DNA of 13,372 nucleotides from Geopsychrobacter sp. (GTDB lineage Bacteria > Desulfobacterota > Desulfuromonadia > Desulfuromonadales > Geopsychrobacteraceae). The translations under genes were made by a program, and so were the position numbers. A model generated the notes under the pieces. It was not told the origin of the DNA and ran no database searches. It saw only the letters and a list, made by a program, of their open reading frames with translations. Shown here piece after piece: positions 5,775 through 12,917 of this stretch. The DNA lies in assembly GCA_021647445.1 (NCBI GenBank), contig JAKIUS010000006.1:1-13372 (forward strand), written 5' to 3'. The first letter of the stretch is position 1. Every line of letters begins with the position of its first letter.

Positions 5775-8200
5775 CAAAGGGCTCTCCGAGGCAGCAGAAA
5801 AAGCGCAACAAGATAGAGGGCGGATCCCAACAGTATTGTCAGATTAAAACCAAAGTTCATCGCCACCACCACCGCCAGGATCGTCCCTAGGACGCTCGCA
5901 GCTCCATTGATCCCCCAACTCCAGGGGATTGCACGACCATCGCGATGCAACAGCGCCATGCCTAGGGGCAAGGGCATACCAAGCAGCAGCGCCAACGGAA
6001 TCAACAGCAGCATCGCAATCAGGCAGCGGAGCAATAAAGATAACCCGACCAGCGAGGTCAGGATACCTGGCAGCAGGTAACAATAGACAGGACTGAGCAA
6101 GACAAGTGCCAACAGTATCCGTTTTAAAAAGACGCTATCGCCCCCCTTGCTGGCGGAGAGACGACTGCCGATGCCGGAAAAGATCAGCAGAGAAAAAAGA
6201 ATAACCGCCAACGAATAGATCGGATGGCCGAGGAACAGGATAAAACGTCTCAACAGACCGATTTCGATCATCATAAAACCAAGCCCCAGACAACTAAAAT
6301 AACCCGCACGACGTAAGGCCAGCCGATTATCGGCTTCACGATTACGGCTTAAAAACAGGGGCAAGGCGAAAAACACGACAACCAGGAAGGCCGTCACCAG
6401 TAGGAGATTGCGTAAAATCAGAATGGCGCGATCCTCGAACGGGCTCCGTTCAGGGAAGGAGAAGAGATCGAGAAAGGCCGCGGGTTTAAGCATGTAATAG
6501 AAAAAGGGCCGATTGTCATTTGTCGGCGTGATATCGAAGGGGAAATCACGATAGAAGTCATCACTGCCATTGGCGGCAATTAAGGCCTTGAAGGTTTTAT
6601 CCCCCTCCGCAGCTCCCGGCAAATAGACCAGATCATAGTCTTGCTTACGCGCCTCTTCACGAAGAAAAGCGCGTTCGGTGGCGCTAAAAGCACTCTTTTT
6701 AAGCATGAAATTGGCGAGACCACGCTCCTTTATCACCGCAATATGGTACGCCGGATTCTCGACTCCTTCACGCTTCAACAGTTCAAGTCCTAAAGAGACC
6801 AGACGTAGGGTCTCACGCTCGAAAATAAAGCGCGAAATGGTCAACACCCCGGCCGGCTTGAGATGTGACCAATAATCCTGAAAAGCCTCCAGGGTATAGA
6901 GATTATTTTCAGAGAGGGTAAAGGCCCCGGCAGCGGGCGGCATCCGACCAAAGACCGCGGAGGCCTGAATAATGTCGAAATGCTCCTGGCTACGGCGCAC
7001 ATAGCTGCGTCCTTCCGCGATCTGCAATTCAACATCAGGCCGCTCATAGAGCGCACCGGTAAAATCAGCAAAACGCTTATTGACCGCCTCGACAATTAAG
7101 GGATTGATCTCCACCGGCACAATTCGTTTTGCCCCGTTGGCGATGGCGGTCAGGACATCCTTCCCCCCACCTGGCCCGATGATCAGAGTCTCCGCCTGCG
7201 GACGCAGCAGGTACGCTAGATTGATGACATTCTGGCGGAAAAAGCGCAGCGTCTCCTCCCCCTGCCAACGATACATGGTGGTATAGCCGGTGTCATCAAC
7301 CACCATACCTAGCTGCTCAGGCACTGGTCCGCGATAGTTACGCGACAGCCCCCAGGCACGCCCCATCTCTTCGGCTTGCGCTGGATAGACCGCAACCCGC
7401 GAAAAAGAGTTCCAGGATTTCCAGAGCAGATTCGGTTCGTAGCGACCACGCGCAAAATGAATATCGGCAAAGTGACCGAGCTGATTACCGATGGTCAAAG
7501 ACAAGAGCAACAGGGCAAAGATCGGCACCAAGGTTCGTAAGCGGCTACGCGCAGGGATCAGGAAGAAGGATCCCAAGAGAAAGCAGAGCCCGACCACCAG
7601 CAGGCCGGTAATCCCGCCCACCAGTTTCAAAACCAGGATAATCAACAAACAACCGGTTCCTGCCCCCAACAAATCGAAAAAATAGAGTCGCCCGATCTGC
7701 CGATGATAACGTCGAAACAACAGGGTGACAGTCAGTCCGCTGAAGAAAAAAGGCAGGGCGGTCGCGAGATAGAGAAGGGTCAGAAGAAAGATTTGACCCA
7801 TAGCGATCGATTGCCGAACGTTGCCCTGCTGAAAAGGTTGATAAAAGGGCTGATGAAAAAAGGACAGGACACGAAAGCCGAACTGGGGATCGGCCCGAAA
7901 AAGCAGAAATACGGCAAACAACAACAGGGTCGAAAGACCGGCCGCCAGGGCAAACAGACCGGGCAACTGTTCTTTCTCCTCAGCAAACCAGCGTGGGCGT
8001 AAATAGACCAGCAGAGCCGATGCGCCGAGCCCGAACAGGGCCAGGCTGATCGCCATCGAGGCAAAGTGATACCACATCAGCACCGAAAATATGCGTGTGA
8101 GCAACAACTCGTACATCAATGTTGCCATGCACAGGATAAAAATCCCCAGGCAATGTAAACCGAATTTATCCGGGTGCGGGGTATTATTCACGGGAACCAT
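5774..8200 (-). CDS. Polytopic membrane protein with spermidine-synthase-like (SAM-binding fold) domain
   Basis: 808 residues. About seven hydrophobic segments lie in the N-terminal part (roughly 17-35, 45-66, 80-101, 135-160, 172-193, 196-215, 221-238). A soluble Rossmann domain (about 265-570) follows, then about seven more segments (592-802). The soluble domain shows the nucleotide loop IGPGGGKDVL (341-350), the ribose-binding acidic residue in VEIN (363-366) and EGRSYVRR (396-403). It resembles aminopropyltransferases, but where they have the catalytic Asp in 'YDVIIxD' this protein reads FDIIQAS, with Ser414 at that place. It continues with MPPAAGAFTLSENNLYT (420-436) and PTNDNRPFF (559-567), motifs of a widespread uncharacterised membrane branch. 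Polyamine synthesis is therefore doubtful. The fold suggests SAM or decarboxylated-SAM binding at the membrane. The ATG at 8200 overlaps the upstream gene by 17 bases, with AAGGGGG directly upstream. It is encoded amid exported repeat proteins, so it may modify or export one of them (inference). Confidence 0.85.
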   Translation of the reverse strand: MVPVNNTPHPDKFGLHCLGIFILCMATLMYELLLTRIFSVLMWYHFASMAISLALFGLGASALLVYLRPRWFAEEKEQLPGLFALAAGLSTLLLFAVFLLFRADPQFGFRVLSFFHQPFYQPFQQGNVRQSIAMGQIFLLTLLYLATALPFFFSGLTVTLLFRRYHRQIGRLYFFDLLGAGTGCLLIILVLKLVGGITGLLVVGLCFLLGSFFLIPARSRLRTLVPIFALLLLSLTIGNQLGHFADIHFARGRYEPNLLWKSWNSFSRVAVYPAQAEEMGRAWGLSRNYRGPVPEQLGMVVDDTGYTTMYRWQGEETLRFFRQNVINLAYLLRPQAETLIIGPGGGKDVLTAIANGAKRIVPVEINPLIVEAVNKRFADFTGALYERPDVELQIAEGRSYVRRSQEHFDIIQASAVFGRMPPAAGAFTLSENNLYTLEAFQDYWSHLKPAGVLTISRFIFERETLRLVSLGLELLKREGVENPAYHIAVIKERGLANFMLKKSAFSATERAFLREEARKQDYDLVYLPGAAEGDKTFKALIAANGSDDFYRDFPFDITPTNDNRPFFYYMLKPAAFLDLFSFPERSPFEDRAILILRNLLLVTAFLVVVFFALPLFLSRNREADNRLALRRAGYFSCLGLGFMMIEIGLLRRFILFLGHPIYSLAVILFSLLIFSGIGSRLSASKGGDSVFLKRILLALVLLSPVYCYLLPGILTSLVGLSLLLRCLIAMLLLIPLALLLGMPLPLGMALLHRDGRAIPWSWGINGAASVLGTILAVVVAMNFGFNLTILLGSALYLVALFLLPRRAL

Positions 8201-10034
8201 CCCCCTTCGGTGCAGGTTGAACCAATTGTAAAGCGTGCAATTTCTGATCGCGACTGCCGAAATAGAGACGGTTCCCGGTCACCAACACCCGGGACTGAAT
8301 GGCTCCACCAGCCCGGTAACGTGCCAGAGTTCGGCCACTATCGAAATCAATCAGATGCAAGACACCATCGTTATCGCCGACCAGCAGACCAGCCGCACAG
8401 GCGACTGGCGAAGCATAGACCGAAGCACCGAGGCTGAAAGACCAGTGATCGCGACCCGTGACAGGATCTATTTTGCGTATTGTCCCTGAAGCCGTCACCA
8501 GGTACAGAGCATCCTTAACCAAAAGCGGAGTTGCATAAAAAGCGGCCTGCTTAAGGCGTCGTTGCCAGCGCAGCGCCCCATCATCAGCCAATGAGGTCAG
8601 AGTGCCCATTTTATCAAGCAGCAACAGTTGTTTTTTATAAGCAACAGGCGTCGTGATCAGAGGAGCATCCATCTTGTGTTGCCAGAGAAGTTGACCATTC
8701 AGGTCCAGCGCGGTGAGCTGTCTGGCTCCACTCGGCTGATAAATAACCCCATCAGCAACCAGCGGCTTGGCACGAAGGGGCATCCCGGCAGCAAACGACC
8801 ACTGTAATTGCTCGGTTTTGCGCTCGAAAGCATAGAGGGTACCATTCCAGGCTGGCAGCAGCAGAAGTTTGTCGGTAGCGACTAAACCCGCTTGACGATG
8901 GTCATCTGCGGGGCTGCCTGAATAGGTATAGATAAGCCGATCACGCCCGGTTTTCTGATCGATCGCATGCAGTTCTCGACGCCAGTTTTGTAAAAAAATC
9001 TGCCCCTCAGTCATCAGGAGTCCAGCATCGATGACATCGCCGGTGGGAGTCGTCCAGACAACCCGCCCTGCTTGATCAACGGCCCGCAGTGCACCATCCC
9101 AGGACGCAAAATAAATCAATCCGGCAGCAGTCTCGGCGGAGCTGTCGACAAAACCTTCAGTCGCCACCTGCCACAGAGGCTTAAAGGCCGCAGTATGCTG
9201 GATACCGGCCTCTGTTCGCCAGCTTAAAGCGGGGACAAACCGCACCATACCCAATTCGGCATCATCTTCATGATCATGGATCGATTGTGCAATCAACGCG
9301 AGCTCAGACTCACCCCACCAGTTGTTCGATACTGAAATATTATCGTTAAAGAAATCGCCCAATTGCAGATTCACCCCGTTGCGATAAATATTATTCCTAC
9401 TGATAACCGACGTCCCCGGCTTCTCAAAGAGGAAAATACCGGTGCGATTATCACGGATAATATTATCGATCAGGGTTACTTCTGAATCGCGAAAGTTGAT
9501 CCCCTTGCCCGTATTCTGCTCAACCAGATTGTATTGAAACAGAAAACGCGAACGACCCAGCCGCGAACCGTCAATATTGTGATGAATATAACTGTTGCGT
9601 ATATGCCCACGGGTGAAGTGGGCATGCAGGGTATAAGCACTGTCGCGAAATTCACACCAATCAAAGAGCAACTGACGGGCAAAATCGCTGCGAATTTCCA
9701 ACCAGTCTGCAGGCTGCGGGTCGGTTTCGGCGGAGAGAAAACGGATCGGCCTGGACTCTGTACCGACAGCGATCAGACTCCCCTTAACGATGATCGTCGC
9801 ATCGCCCAAACCATCGCGATCCGCATCGCGCCGCACAAACCGAATATTAGTCCCCGGCTCAATCCGCAGGGTGACGCCTTTTACAACCGTTACCGCTCCA
9901 TCGATAATCACCTCACCCTGCCAGTGGGTATCGGAGGTCAGCAACACTTTCCCCGTGAGGATTCGTGGCTGGGACCCCGGCAGCGGCATCATGCAACCGG
10001 TCAGAAAAAACAATATTAACGGTACTATTCGCAT
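8184..10034 (-). CDS. Lipoprotein fusing a beta-helix to a BamB-like PQQ-repeat beta-propeller
   Basis: 616 residues from the ATG at 10034. A TTG at 10082 extends the frame, but only the inner ATG is followed directly by a signal (MRIVPLILFFLTGC, lipobox LTGC, Cys14) and preceded by AGGA at 5-6 bases. Met at +2 predicts outer-membrane sorting. Residues 25-270 form a beta-helix with the shared N-cap HWQGEVII...LRIEPGT (37-62), a calcium-loop-like DADRDGLGD (70-78), several coils and the closing NWWGE (238-242). Residues about 285-605 carry eight propeller repeats, such as YFASWDGALRAVD, LPAWNGTLYAFE, YLVTASGTIRKIDPVTG and YFGSRDQKLHAL. They match PQQ_2/BamB-like repeats in spacing but show no sign of an alcohol dehydrogenase active site, so PQQ binding should not be assumed. 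It is the first gene of the operon, behind a terminator and a sigma-54-like promoter. It probably acts at the outer membrane as a scaffold or binding protein. Confidence 0.87.
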   Translation of the reverse strand: MRIVPLILFFLTGCMMPLPGSQPRILTGKVLLTSDTHWQGEVIIDGAVTVVKGVTLRIEPGTNIRFVRRDADRDGLGDATIIVKGSLIAVGTESRPIRFLSAETDPQPADWLEIRSDFARQLLFDWCEFRDSAYTLHAHFTRGHIRNSYIHHNIDGSRLGRSRFLFQYNLVEQNTGKGINFRDSEVTLIDNIIRDNRTGIFLFEKPGTSVISRNNIYRNGVNLQLGDFFNDNISVSNNWWGESELALIAQSIHDHEDDAELGMVRFVPALSWRTEAGIQHTAAFKPLWQVATEGFVDSSAETAAGLIYFASWDGALRAVDQAGRVVWTTPTGDVIDAGLLMTEGQIFLQNWRRELHAIDQKTGRDRLIYTYSGSPADDHRQAGLVATDKLLLLPAWNGTLYAFERKTEQLQWSFAAGMPLRAKPLVADGVIYQPSGARQLTALDLNGQLLWQHKMDAPLITTPVAYKKQLLLLDKMGTLTSLADDGALRWQRRLKQAAFYATPLLVKDALYLVTASGTIRKIDPVTGRDHWSFSLGASVYASPVACAAGLLVGDNDGVLHLIDFDSGRTLARYRAGGAIQSRVLVTGNRLYFGSRDQKLHALQLVQPAPKGDGSRE

Positions 10035-10086
10035 CGAAGTTCCTGTGGCCGGGAAGAGGGTCAATACATCTGCGCACCCCAAAAAG

Positions 10087-10118
10087 ATAATCCCCCAATA
10101 TCAGCAGGATATGTTCCA
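10087..10118 (-). promoter_or_regulatory. Putative sigma-54 (RpoN) promoter of the surface-protein operon
   Basis: On the minus strand the sequence TGGAAC-ATATC-CTGCT (10118 to 10103) matches the sigma-54 consensus TGGCAC-N5-TTGCW, with the invariant GG (-24) and GC (-12) at the correct spacing. It differs at one position in each half. The expected transcription start is near 10090, giving a leader of about 55 bases before the ATG at 10034. It lies just past the terminator of the upstream gene, which is where a promoter is needed. I found no convincing sigma-70 hexamers in this short gap. An enhancer-binding protein site was not identified. Confidence 0.5.
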
Positions 10119-10136
10119 AGTCGAGTAATCTAACAG

Positions 10137-10172
10137 AAAAAAAGAGAGCCGCGAAATGCGGCTCTCTTTTTT
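10137..10172 (-). terminator. Rho-independent terminator after the FG-GAP gene
   Basis: A perfect 9-bp stem, GAGAGCCGC (10144-10152) with GCGGCTCTC (10158-10166), encloses a 5-base loop. On the minus strand it is followed by seven Ts (As at 10143-10137 on the plus strand). It begins 26 bases past the stop of the FG-GAP gene. The other side carries six Ts (10167-10172), so the hairpin could also stop transcription from the opposite direction. It separates the FG-GAP transcript from the operon that begins at 10034. Confidence 0.9.
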
Positions 10173-10197
10173 CAGCAAAAATGTCTTCAGGAACTGC

Positions 10198-11679
10198 TTA
10201 TTTGATCGATGCAACCTGTCCGAGAGTCGGCTCGACAATTTTCAGGATCTGCCCGGTCGAAACACCCTCGATGCTTGCCTCAATACCACTGGGAAAGAGT
10301 GCAACAACATCATAGGTCGCGCCAGCGTCAAGACCAAAATGTGCGGTCAGAGGGTTTTGAGCGCAGAATCCGGTCGCTGTGGCAACAGCACGCTCAGCAA
10401 CCAACTTACCAGCCTGGTAGACCCTGATCCTGGTTCCAACGGCATCACGGTTAGAAACACTACCGATGGCATTAACCTCTAACCAATTGTTGTCATTCTG
10501 GTCATTGAGATAAAGTTTATTAGGCGCGCCCCAGTTCACAACATAGAGATCCAGGTCGCCATCGTTATCCACATCGGCAAAGGCAGTCCCCTTGGTCCGG
10601 ACCGTTGAACACTGAAGTTGTGGTTGCTCACCAGCAATATCGGTAAAGTAGCCCTTGCCATCATTGACATACATCTGATTGGCGAGTTTGCAATCCCCTT
10701 CATAGAGATCGAGGTCGCCATCGTTATCGATATCACCGAAAACTGGTCCTTTTCCCCAGCCCTTGTGGTCCTTCTTGATGCGATCCGAAGCGACAGTAAA
10801 GACCCCCTTACCATCGTTTAAATAGAGCCCGTTTTCACCAACATAGTTGGAGACAAAGAGGTCAAGATCGCCATCGTTATCGATATCGGCAAAAGCGGCA
10901 CCCAATCCCCAATTCGGATCAGCAACTCCGGCCTCACGCGAGACATCCTTAAATGTACCATCACCATTATTCAAGAAGAGGCTATTCGGCTCACCGGTCG
11001 GGTAACGTCCGTTGACGACGTAGAGATCTTGCAAATTATCACCGTTAACATCGGCCCAGACGCCCATCCAACTCCAGGAGAGGTCACCGACCCCGGCCAG
11101 ATCGGTCACGTCGGTAAAGGTACCATCACCGTTATTACGATAGAGTACATTCTTGGCTCCCGGACCATAGTTGGCACAGTAGAGATCGAGGCGTCCGTCA
11201 TTATCGTAATCGACAAAACTGGCCGAATAAGTAAAAAGCTTGAGGCCAACGCCAGCCTTCTCGGTCACATCTTCAAATTTACCGTTGCCGAGGTTATGGA
11301 ACAGACGATTCGCTTCAATTTCGTAACGCCCCCCTTTGGCAAGATAAAGATCGGGCAGACCGTCATTATCATAATCGCCAAAGACACTCCCCATGCTGAA
11401 CCCGGGATCATCAATGCCGGCACCGGCAGTCGCCGTGATATCCTCAAAGAGGCCATTGCCACTGTTGCGGAAGAGTTTGTTCGCTCCACCCTTGTTAGAG
11501 ATATAGAGATCCACATAACCGTCATTGTCGATATCAGCAAAGGCAACGCCTTTTCCAAGACCATCATCGGCAACGCCAGATGTCTTGGAGATATCAACAA
11601 ATTCCTGAGCAAAAGCAGGTCCGGCCAACAGAGCCATAACAACAAACAGAACGAATGAACGAACAGGCCACCTCATCAT
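10198..11679 (-). CDS. Secreted FG-GAP/VCBS beta-propeller protein with ASPIC/UnbV domain (CRTAC1-like)
   Basis: 493 residues from the ATG at 11679, chosen because AAGGAG lies 8 bases upstream and a proper signal peptide follows (MMRWPVRSFV... cleaved after AFA, residue 24). A longer frame starts at a TTG at 11730 and is unlikely. Seven FG-GAP repeats carry the calcium motif DxDNDGxxDLY near residues 49, 102, 157, 209, 265, 316 and 369. The fourth is the variant DVNGDNLQDLY. Seven repeats fit a complete integrin-like seven-bladed propeller. The C-terminal part (about 398-482) is an ASPIC/UnbV domain (NNWLEVNAIGS, VGTRIRVY, TAHFGLDAG, LFPSGIEASI). Such proteins are exported and thought to bind calcium and surface ligands; the exact function is unknown. 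It has its own upstream region and terminator, so it is probably monocistronic. Its repeat theme matches the neighbouring operon, which suggests a surface role. Confidence 0.9.
   Translation of the reverse strand: MMRWPVRSFVLFVVMALLAGPAFAQEFVDISKTSGVADDGLGKGVAFADIDNDGYVDLYISNKGGANKLFRNSGNGLFEDITATAGAGIDDPGFSMGSVFGDYDNDGLPDLYLAKGGRYEIEANRLFHNLGNGKFEDVTEKAGVGLKLFTYSASFVDYDNDGRLDLYCANYGPGAKNVLYRNNGDGTFTDVTDLAGVGDLSWSWMGVWADVNGDNLQDLYVVNGRYPTGEPNSLFLNNGDGTFKDVSREAGVADPNWGLGAAFADIDNDGDLDLFVSNYVGENGLYLNDGKGVFTVASDRIKKDHKGWGKGPVFGDIDNDGDLDLYEGDCKLANQMYVNDGKGYFTDIAGEQPQLQCSTVRTKGTAFADVDNDGDLDLYVVNWGAPNKLYLNDQNDNNWLEVNAIGSVSNRDAVGTRIRVYQAGKLVAERAVATATGFCAQNPLTAHFGLDAGATYDVVALFPSGIEASIEGVSTGQILKIVEPTLGQVASIK
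10542..10900 (-). repeat. DNA-level direct repeats inside the FG-GAP coding sequence
   Basis: Segments coding for the calcium loops of propeller repeats 5, 6 and 7 are nearly identical in DNA. The plus-strand block 'catagagatc' then 'aggtcgccatcgttatc' occurs at 10542-10569 and again at 10701-10728 with one or two changes. A shorter related block, 'gatcgccatcgttatc', lies at 10866-10881. Spacing is about 153-159 bases, one propeller blade. The near identity at synonymous positions suggests recent internal duplication or gene conversion between blades rather than a mobile repeat. Confidence 0.6.
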
Positions 11680-11797
11680 CGCAACATCTCCTTTTTCATA
11701 TCGATGATCGACAGAACGAATTATCGACAACTAAAATTTTAAAAAACTTATCGGACAACTAATTTGGATGTAATAATCACGAACTTTATCACAAAAA

Positions 11798-11834
11798 TAG
11801 TCAAGTGACGGCACATGCTGGCCAAGTAACGGCA
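11798..11834 (-). promoter_or_regulatory. Pair of 16-bp direct repeats, candidate operator upstream of the FG-GAP gene
   Basis: On the minus strand TGCCGTTACTTGGCCA (11834-11819) and TGCCGTCACTTGACTA (11813-11798) agree at 13 of 16 positions. Their starts are 21 bp apart, two helical turns, so two protein subunits would sit on the same face. The nearer copy ends in TTGACT, which could serve as a -35 element, but I see no strong -10 at 16-18 bases from it. This arrangement resembles response-regulator sites placed just upstream of or over the -35. The binding protein is unknown. The distance to the FG-GAP start codon is about 120 bases. Confidence 0.45.
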
Positions 11835-11843
11835 ACAAAGGGC

Positions 11844-11860
11844 GTAAAAACGCTTTTTAC
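11844..11860. other. AT-rich perfect palindrome, possible weak transcription end
   Basis: GTAAAAA-CGC-TTTTTAC is a perfect 7-bp inverted repeat with a 3-base loop, about 100 bases past the permease stop. It is the only hairpin I can see in the 11680-11960 gap and could be a weak terminator for the permease unit or a protein-binding site. It lacks a GC-rich stem and a following T-run, so the terminator reading is weak. The rest of the gap is AT-rich with no ORF or RNA gene that I recognise. Confidence 0.3.
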
Positions 11861-11960
11861 TTAATCCTCGTGTAAGATGTGCAAAAAACAGGCCTTAAAT
11901 CGCATGACAAAAAACTGTCGCCAACTACTTCTAATTGACCAGAGTTATTCATGAAACGCC

Positions 11961-12917
11961 TTATGTAAATGTTTGCAGGAGCAGACCCATCAACACCGAG
12001 ATCGAAATCCCTAGAGCGATAAATACCACAAGCAAACGCCGCTCAAACATCGCGCCGAGAGCTATCATGGCGGGCAGACTGGTCACGGGACCAGCCAAAA
12101 GCAGGGTCAGCGCTGCCCCCCGGTCAATGCCCATCTCAAGCAAGCCGGAGATAATCGGGATAATTGGAATCTGATTGGTCGGCAGTGGCAAGCCAATAAG
12201 CGCTGCCATCAATAACGACCAGAGACTCTGGGTACCAACCAACATTTTAATCCAGGAGACTGGGACCAGCGTGACAATCAGGGCCTCAAGCAGGATCGCG
12301 AGCAGCAGATAGCGACCGATGAAGAGAGCTGCATCCAGACTACGGTCAAAAATGAAACGCAACTGACTATCGCGCGGGACGATCTGCATGCGCTTGACCT
12401 GAACGCCAACCTCGGCACCGATGTCGGCCGCCGGGGCCAGAGAACCATCCTGACGATAGATCGGTTTAAGCAGAATCATTTCGCTATTCAGCCAACCGCG
12501 ACGTTCCAACAACAGGACCACAAAACCGGAGACAAGACCTAGGACCGCAGCGCCAACAACCTTATAAAGAGCCCATTCCCCACCTAAGCCACTCCAGGTC
12601 AGCAACAGAGCATCCGGGCCCATGACCGGTGAAGTCACCAATAGCGCCATCAGCGGAGCCAGCGGAGTGCCGACCATGGCGAGGGTAATAAAAACCGGCA
12701 GAATCCCACAGGCGCAGAGGGGAGAAACCATGCCGATAATAACCGCCACCGGGATGGCATAACTGCCGGCGCGGACGATTGAATCTCTAATTTTAAGATC
12801 GAGTTTGTAGCCCTTGATCAGACCGACCAGCAGCACCGAAAGCAGGAAAATCCACCACATCTTGGCGATTTCAAGCCAGACGACATCAAAAAACTGTTGC
12901 CACCAAGGGGCGTTCAT
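11961..12917 (-). CDS. Membrane permease of the ArsP/UPF0718 (DUF318) type
   Basis: 318 residues with about eight hydrophobic segments in two halves joined by a polar cytoplasmic stretch (about 140-190). The first half carries the family signature SPLCACGILP (65-74), close to the usual PLCSCG; the two Cys (68, 70) are the residues implicated in substrate handling in ArsP. The second half carries the repeat equivalent GLPLPTNQIPIIP (242-254) and LLAGPVTSLPAM (273-284). ArsP members export trivalent organoarsenicals; many relatives have unknown substrates, so the cargo here is uncertain. The ATG overlaps the upstream FmdE-like gene by ATGA, so the two proteins are translated together and probably act on the same metal or metalloid. 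No ArsR-type regulator is visible in the window. Confidence 0.8.
   Translation of the reverse strand: MNAPWWQQFFDVVWLEIAKMWWIFLLSVLLVGLIKGYKLDLKIRDSIVRAGSYAIPVAVIIGMVSPLCACGILPVFITLAMVGTPLAPLMALLVTSPVMGPDALLLTWSGLGGEWALYKVVGAAVLGLVSGFVVLLLERRGWLNSEMILLKPIYRQDGSLAPAADIGAEVGVQVKRMQIVPRDSQLRFIFDRSLDAALFIGRYLLLAILLEALIVTLVPVSWIKMLVGTQSLWSLLMAALIGLPLPTNQIPIIPIISGLLEMGIDRGAALTLLLAGPVTSLPAMIALGAMFERRLLVVFIALGISISVLMGLLLQTFT

Noticed and set aside
5774..8200. Calling this gene speE (spermidine synthase)
   Set aside because: The catalytic Asp is replaced by Ser, and the protein is almost three times the usual length, with about 14 membrane segments.
9534..10019. Plus-strand ORF of 161 codons opposite the beta-helix part of the PQQ lipoprotein
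   Set aside because: Low-complexity translation with no signal or motif, fully inside a well-supported gene on the opposite strand.
8184..10034. PQQ-dependent dehydrogenase
   Set aside because: The propeller repeats are BamB-like; I see no dehydrogenase active-site motif or heme-binding CxxCH, and the N-terminal half is a beta-helix.
10035..10082. Longer N-terminus (16 extra residues) for the PQQ lipoprotein, starting at TTG 10082
   Set aside because: It would bury the lipoprotein signal, lacks a ribosome site, and would begin almost at the predicted transcription start. The ATG at 10034 has AGGA upstream and a direct lipobox signal.
11029..11658. Plus-strand ORF of 209 codons opposite the FG-GAP gene
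   Set aside because: It is antisense to a clear seven-repeat protein; its Ile/Val-rich repetitive translation is a by-product of the DxDNDG codons on the other strand, and it has no recognisable domain.
10198..11679. CRISPR-like repeats in the 10542-10900 region
   Set aside because: The repeats are codons of calcium loops at 153-159-base spacing within an intact reading frame.
11680..11730. Longer N-terminus for the FG-GAP protein from TTG 11730
   Set aside because: AAGGAG sits 8 bases before the ATG at 11679, followed at once by a normal signal peptide.
11844..11860. Strong terminator after the permease
   Set aside because: The stem is nearly all A-T and no T-run follows, so it is listed only as a palindrome.
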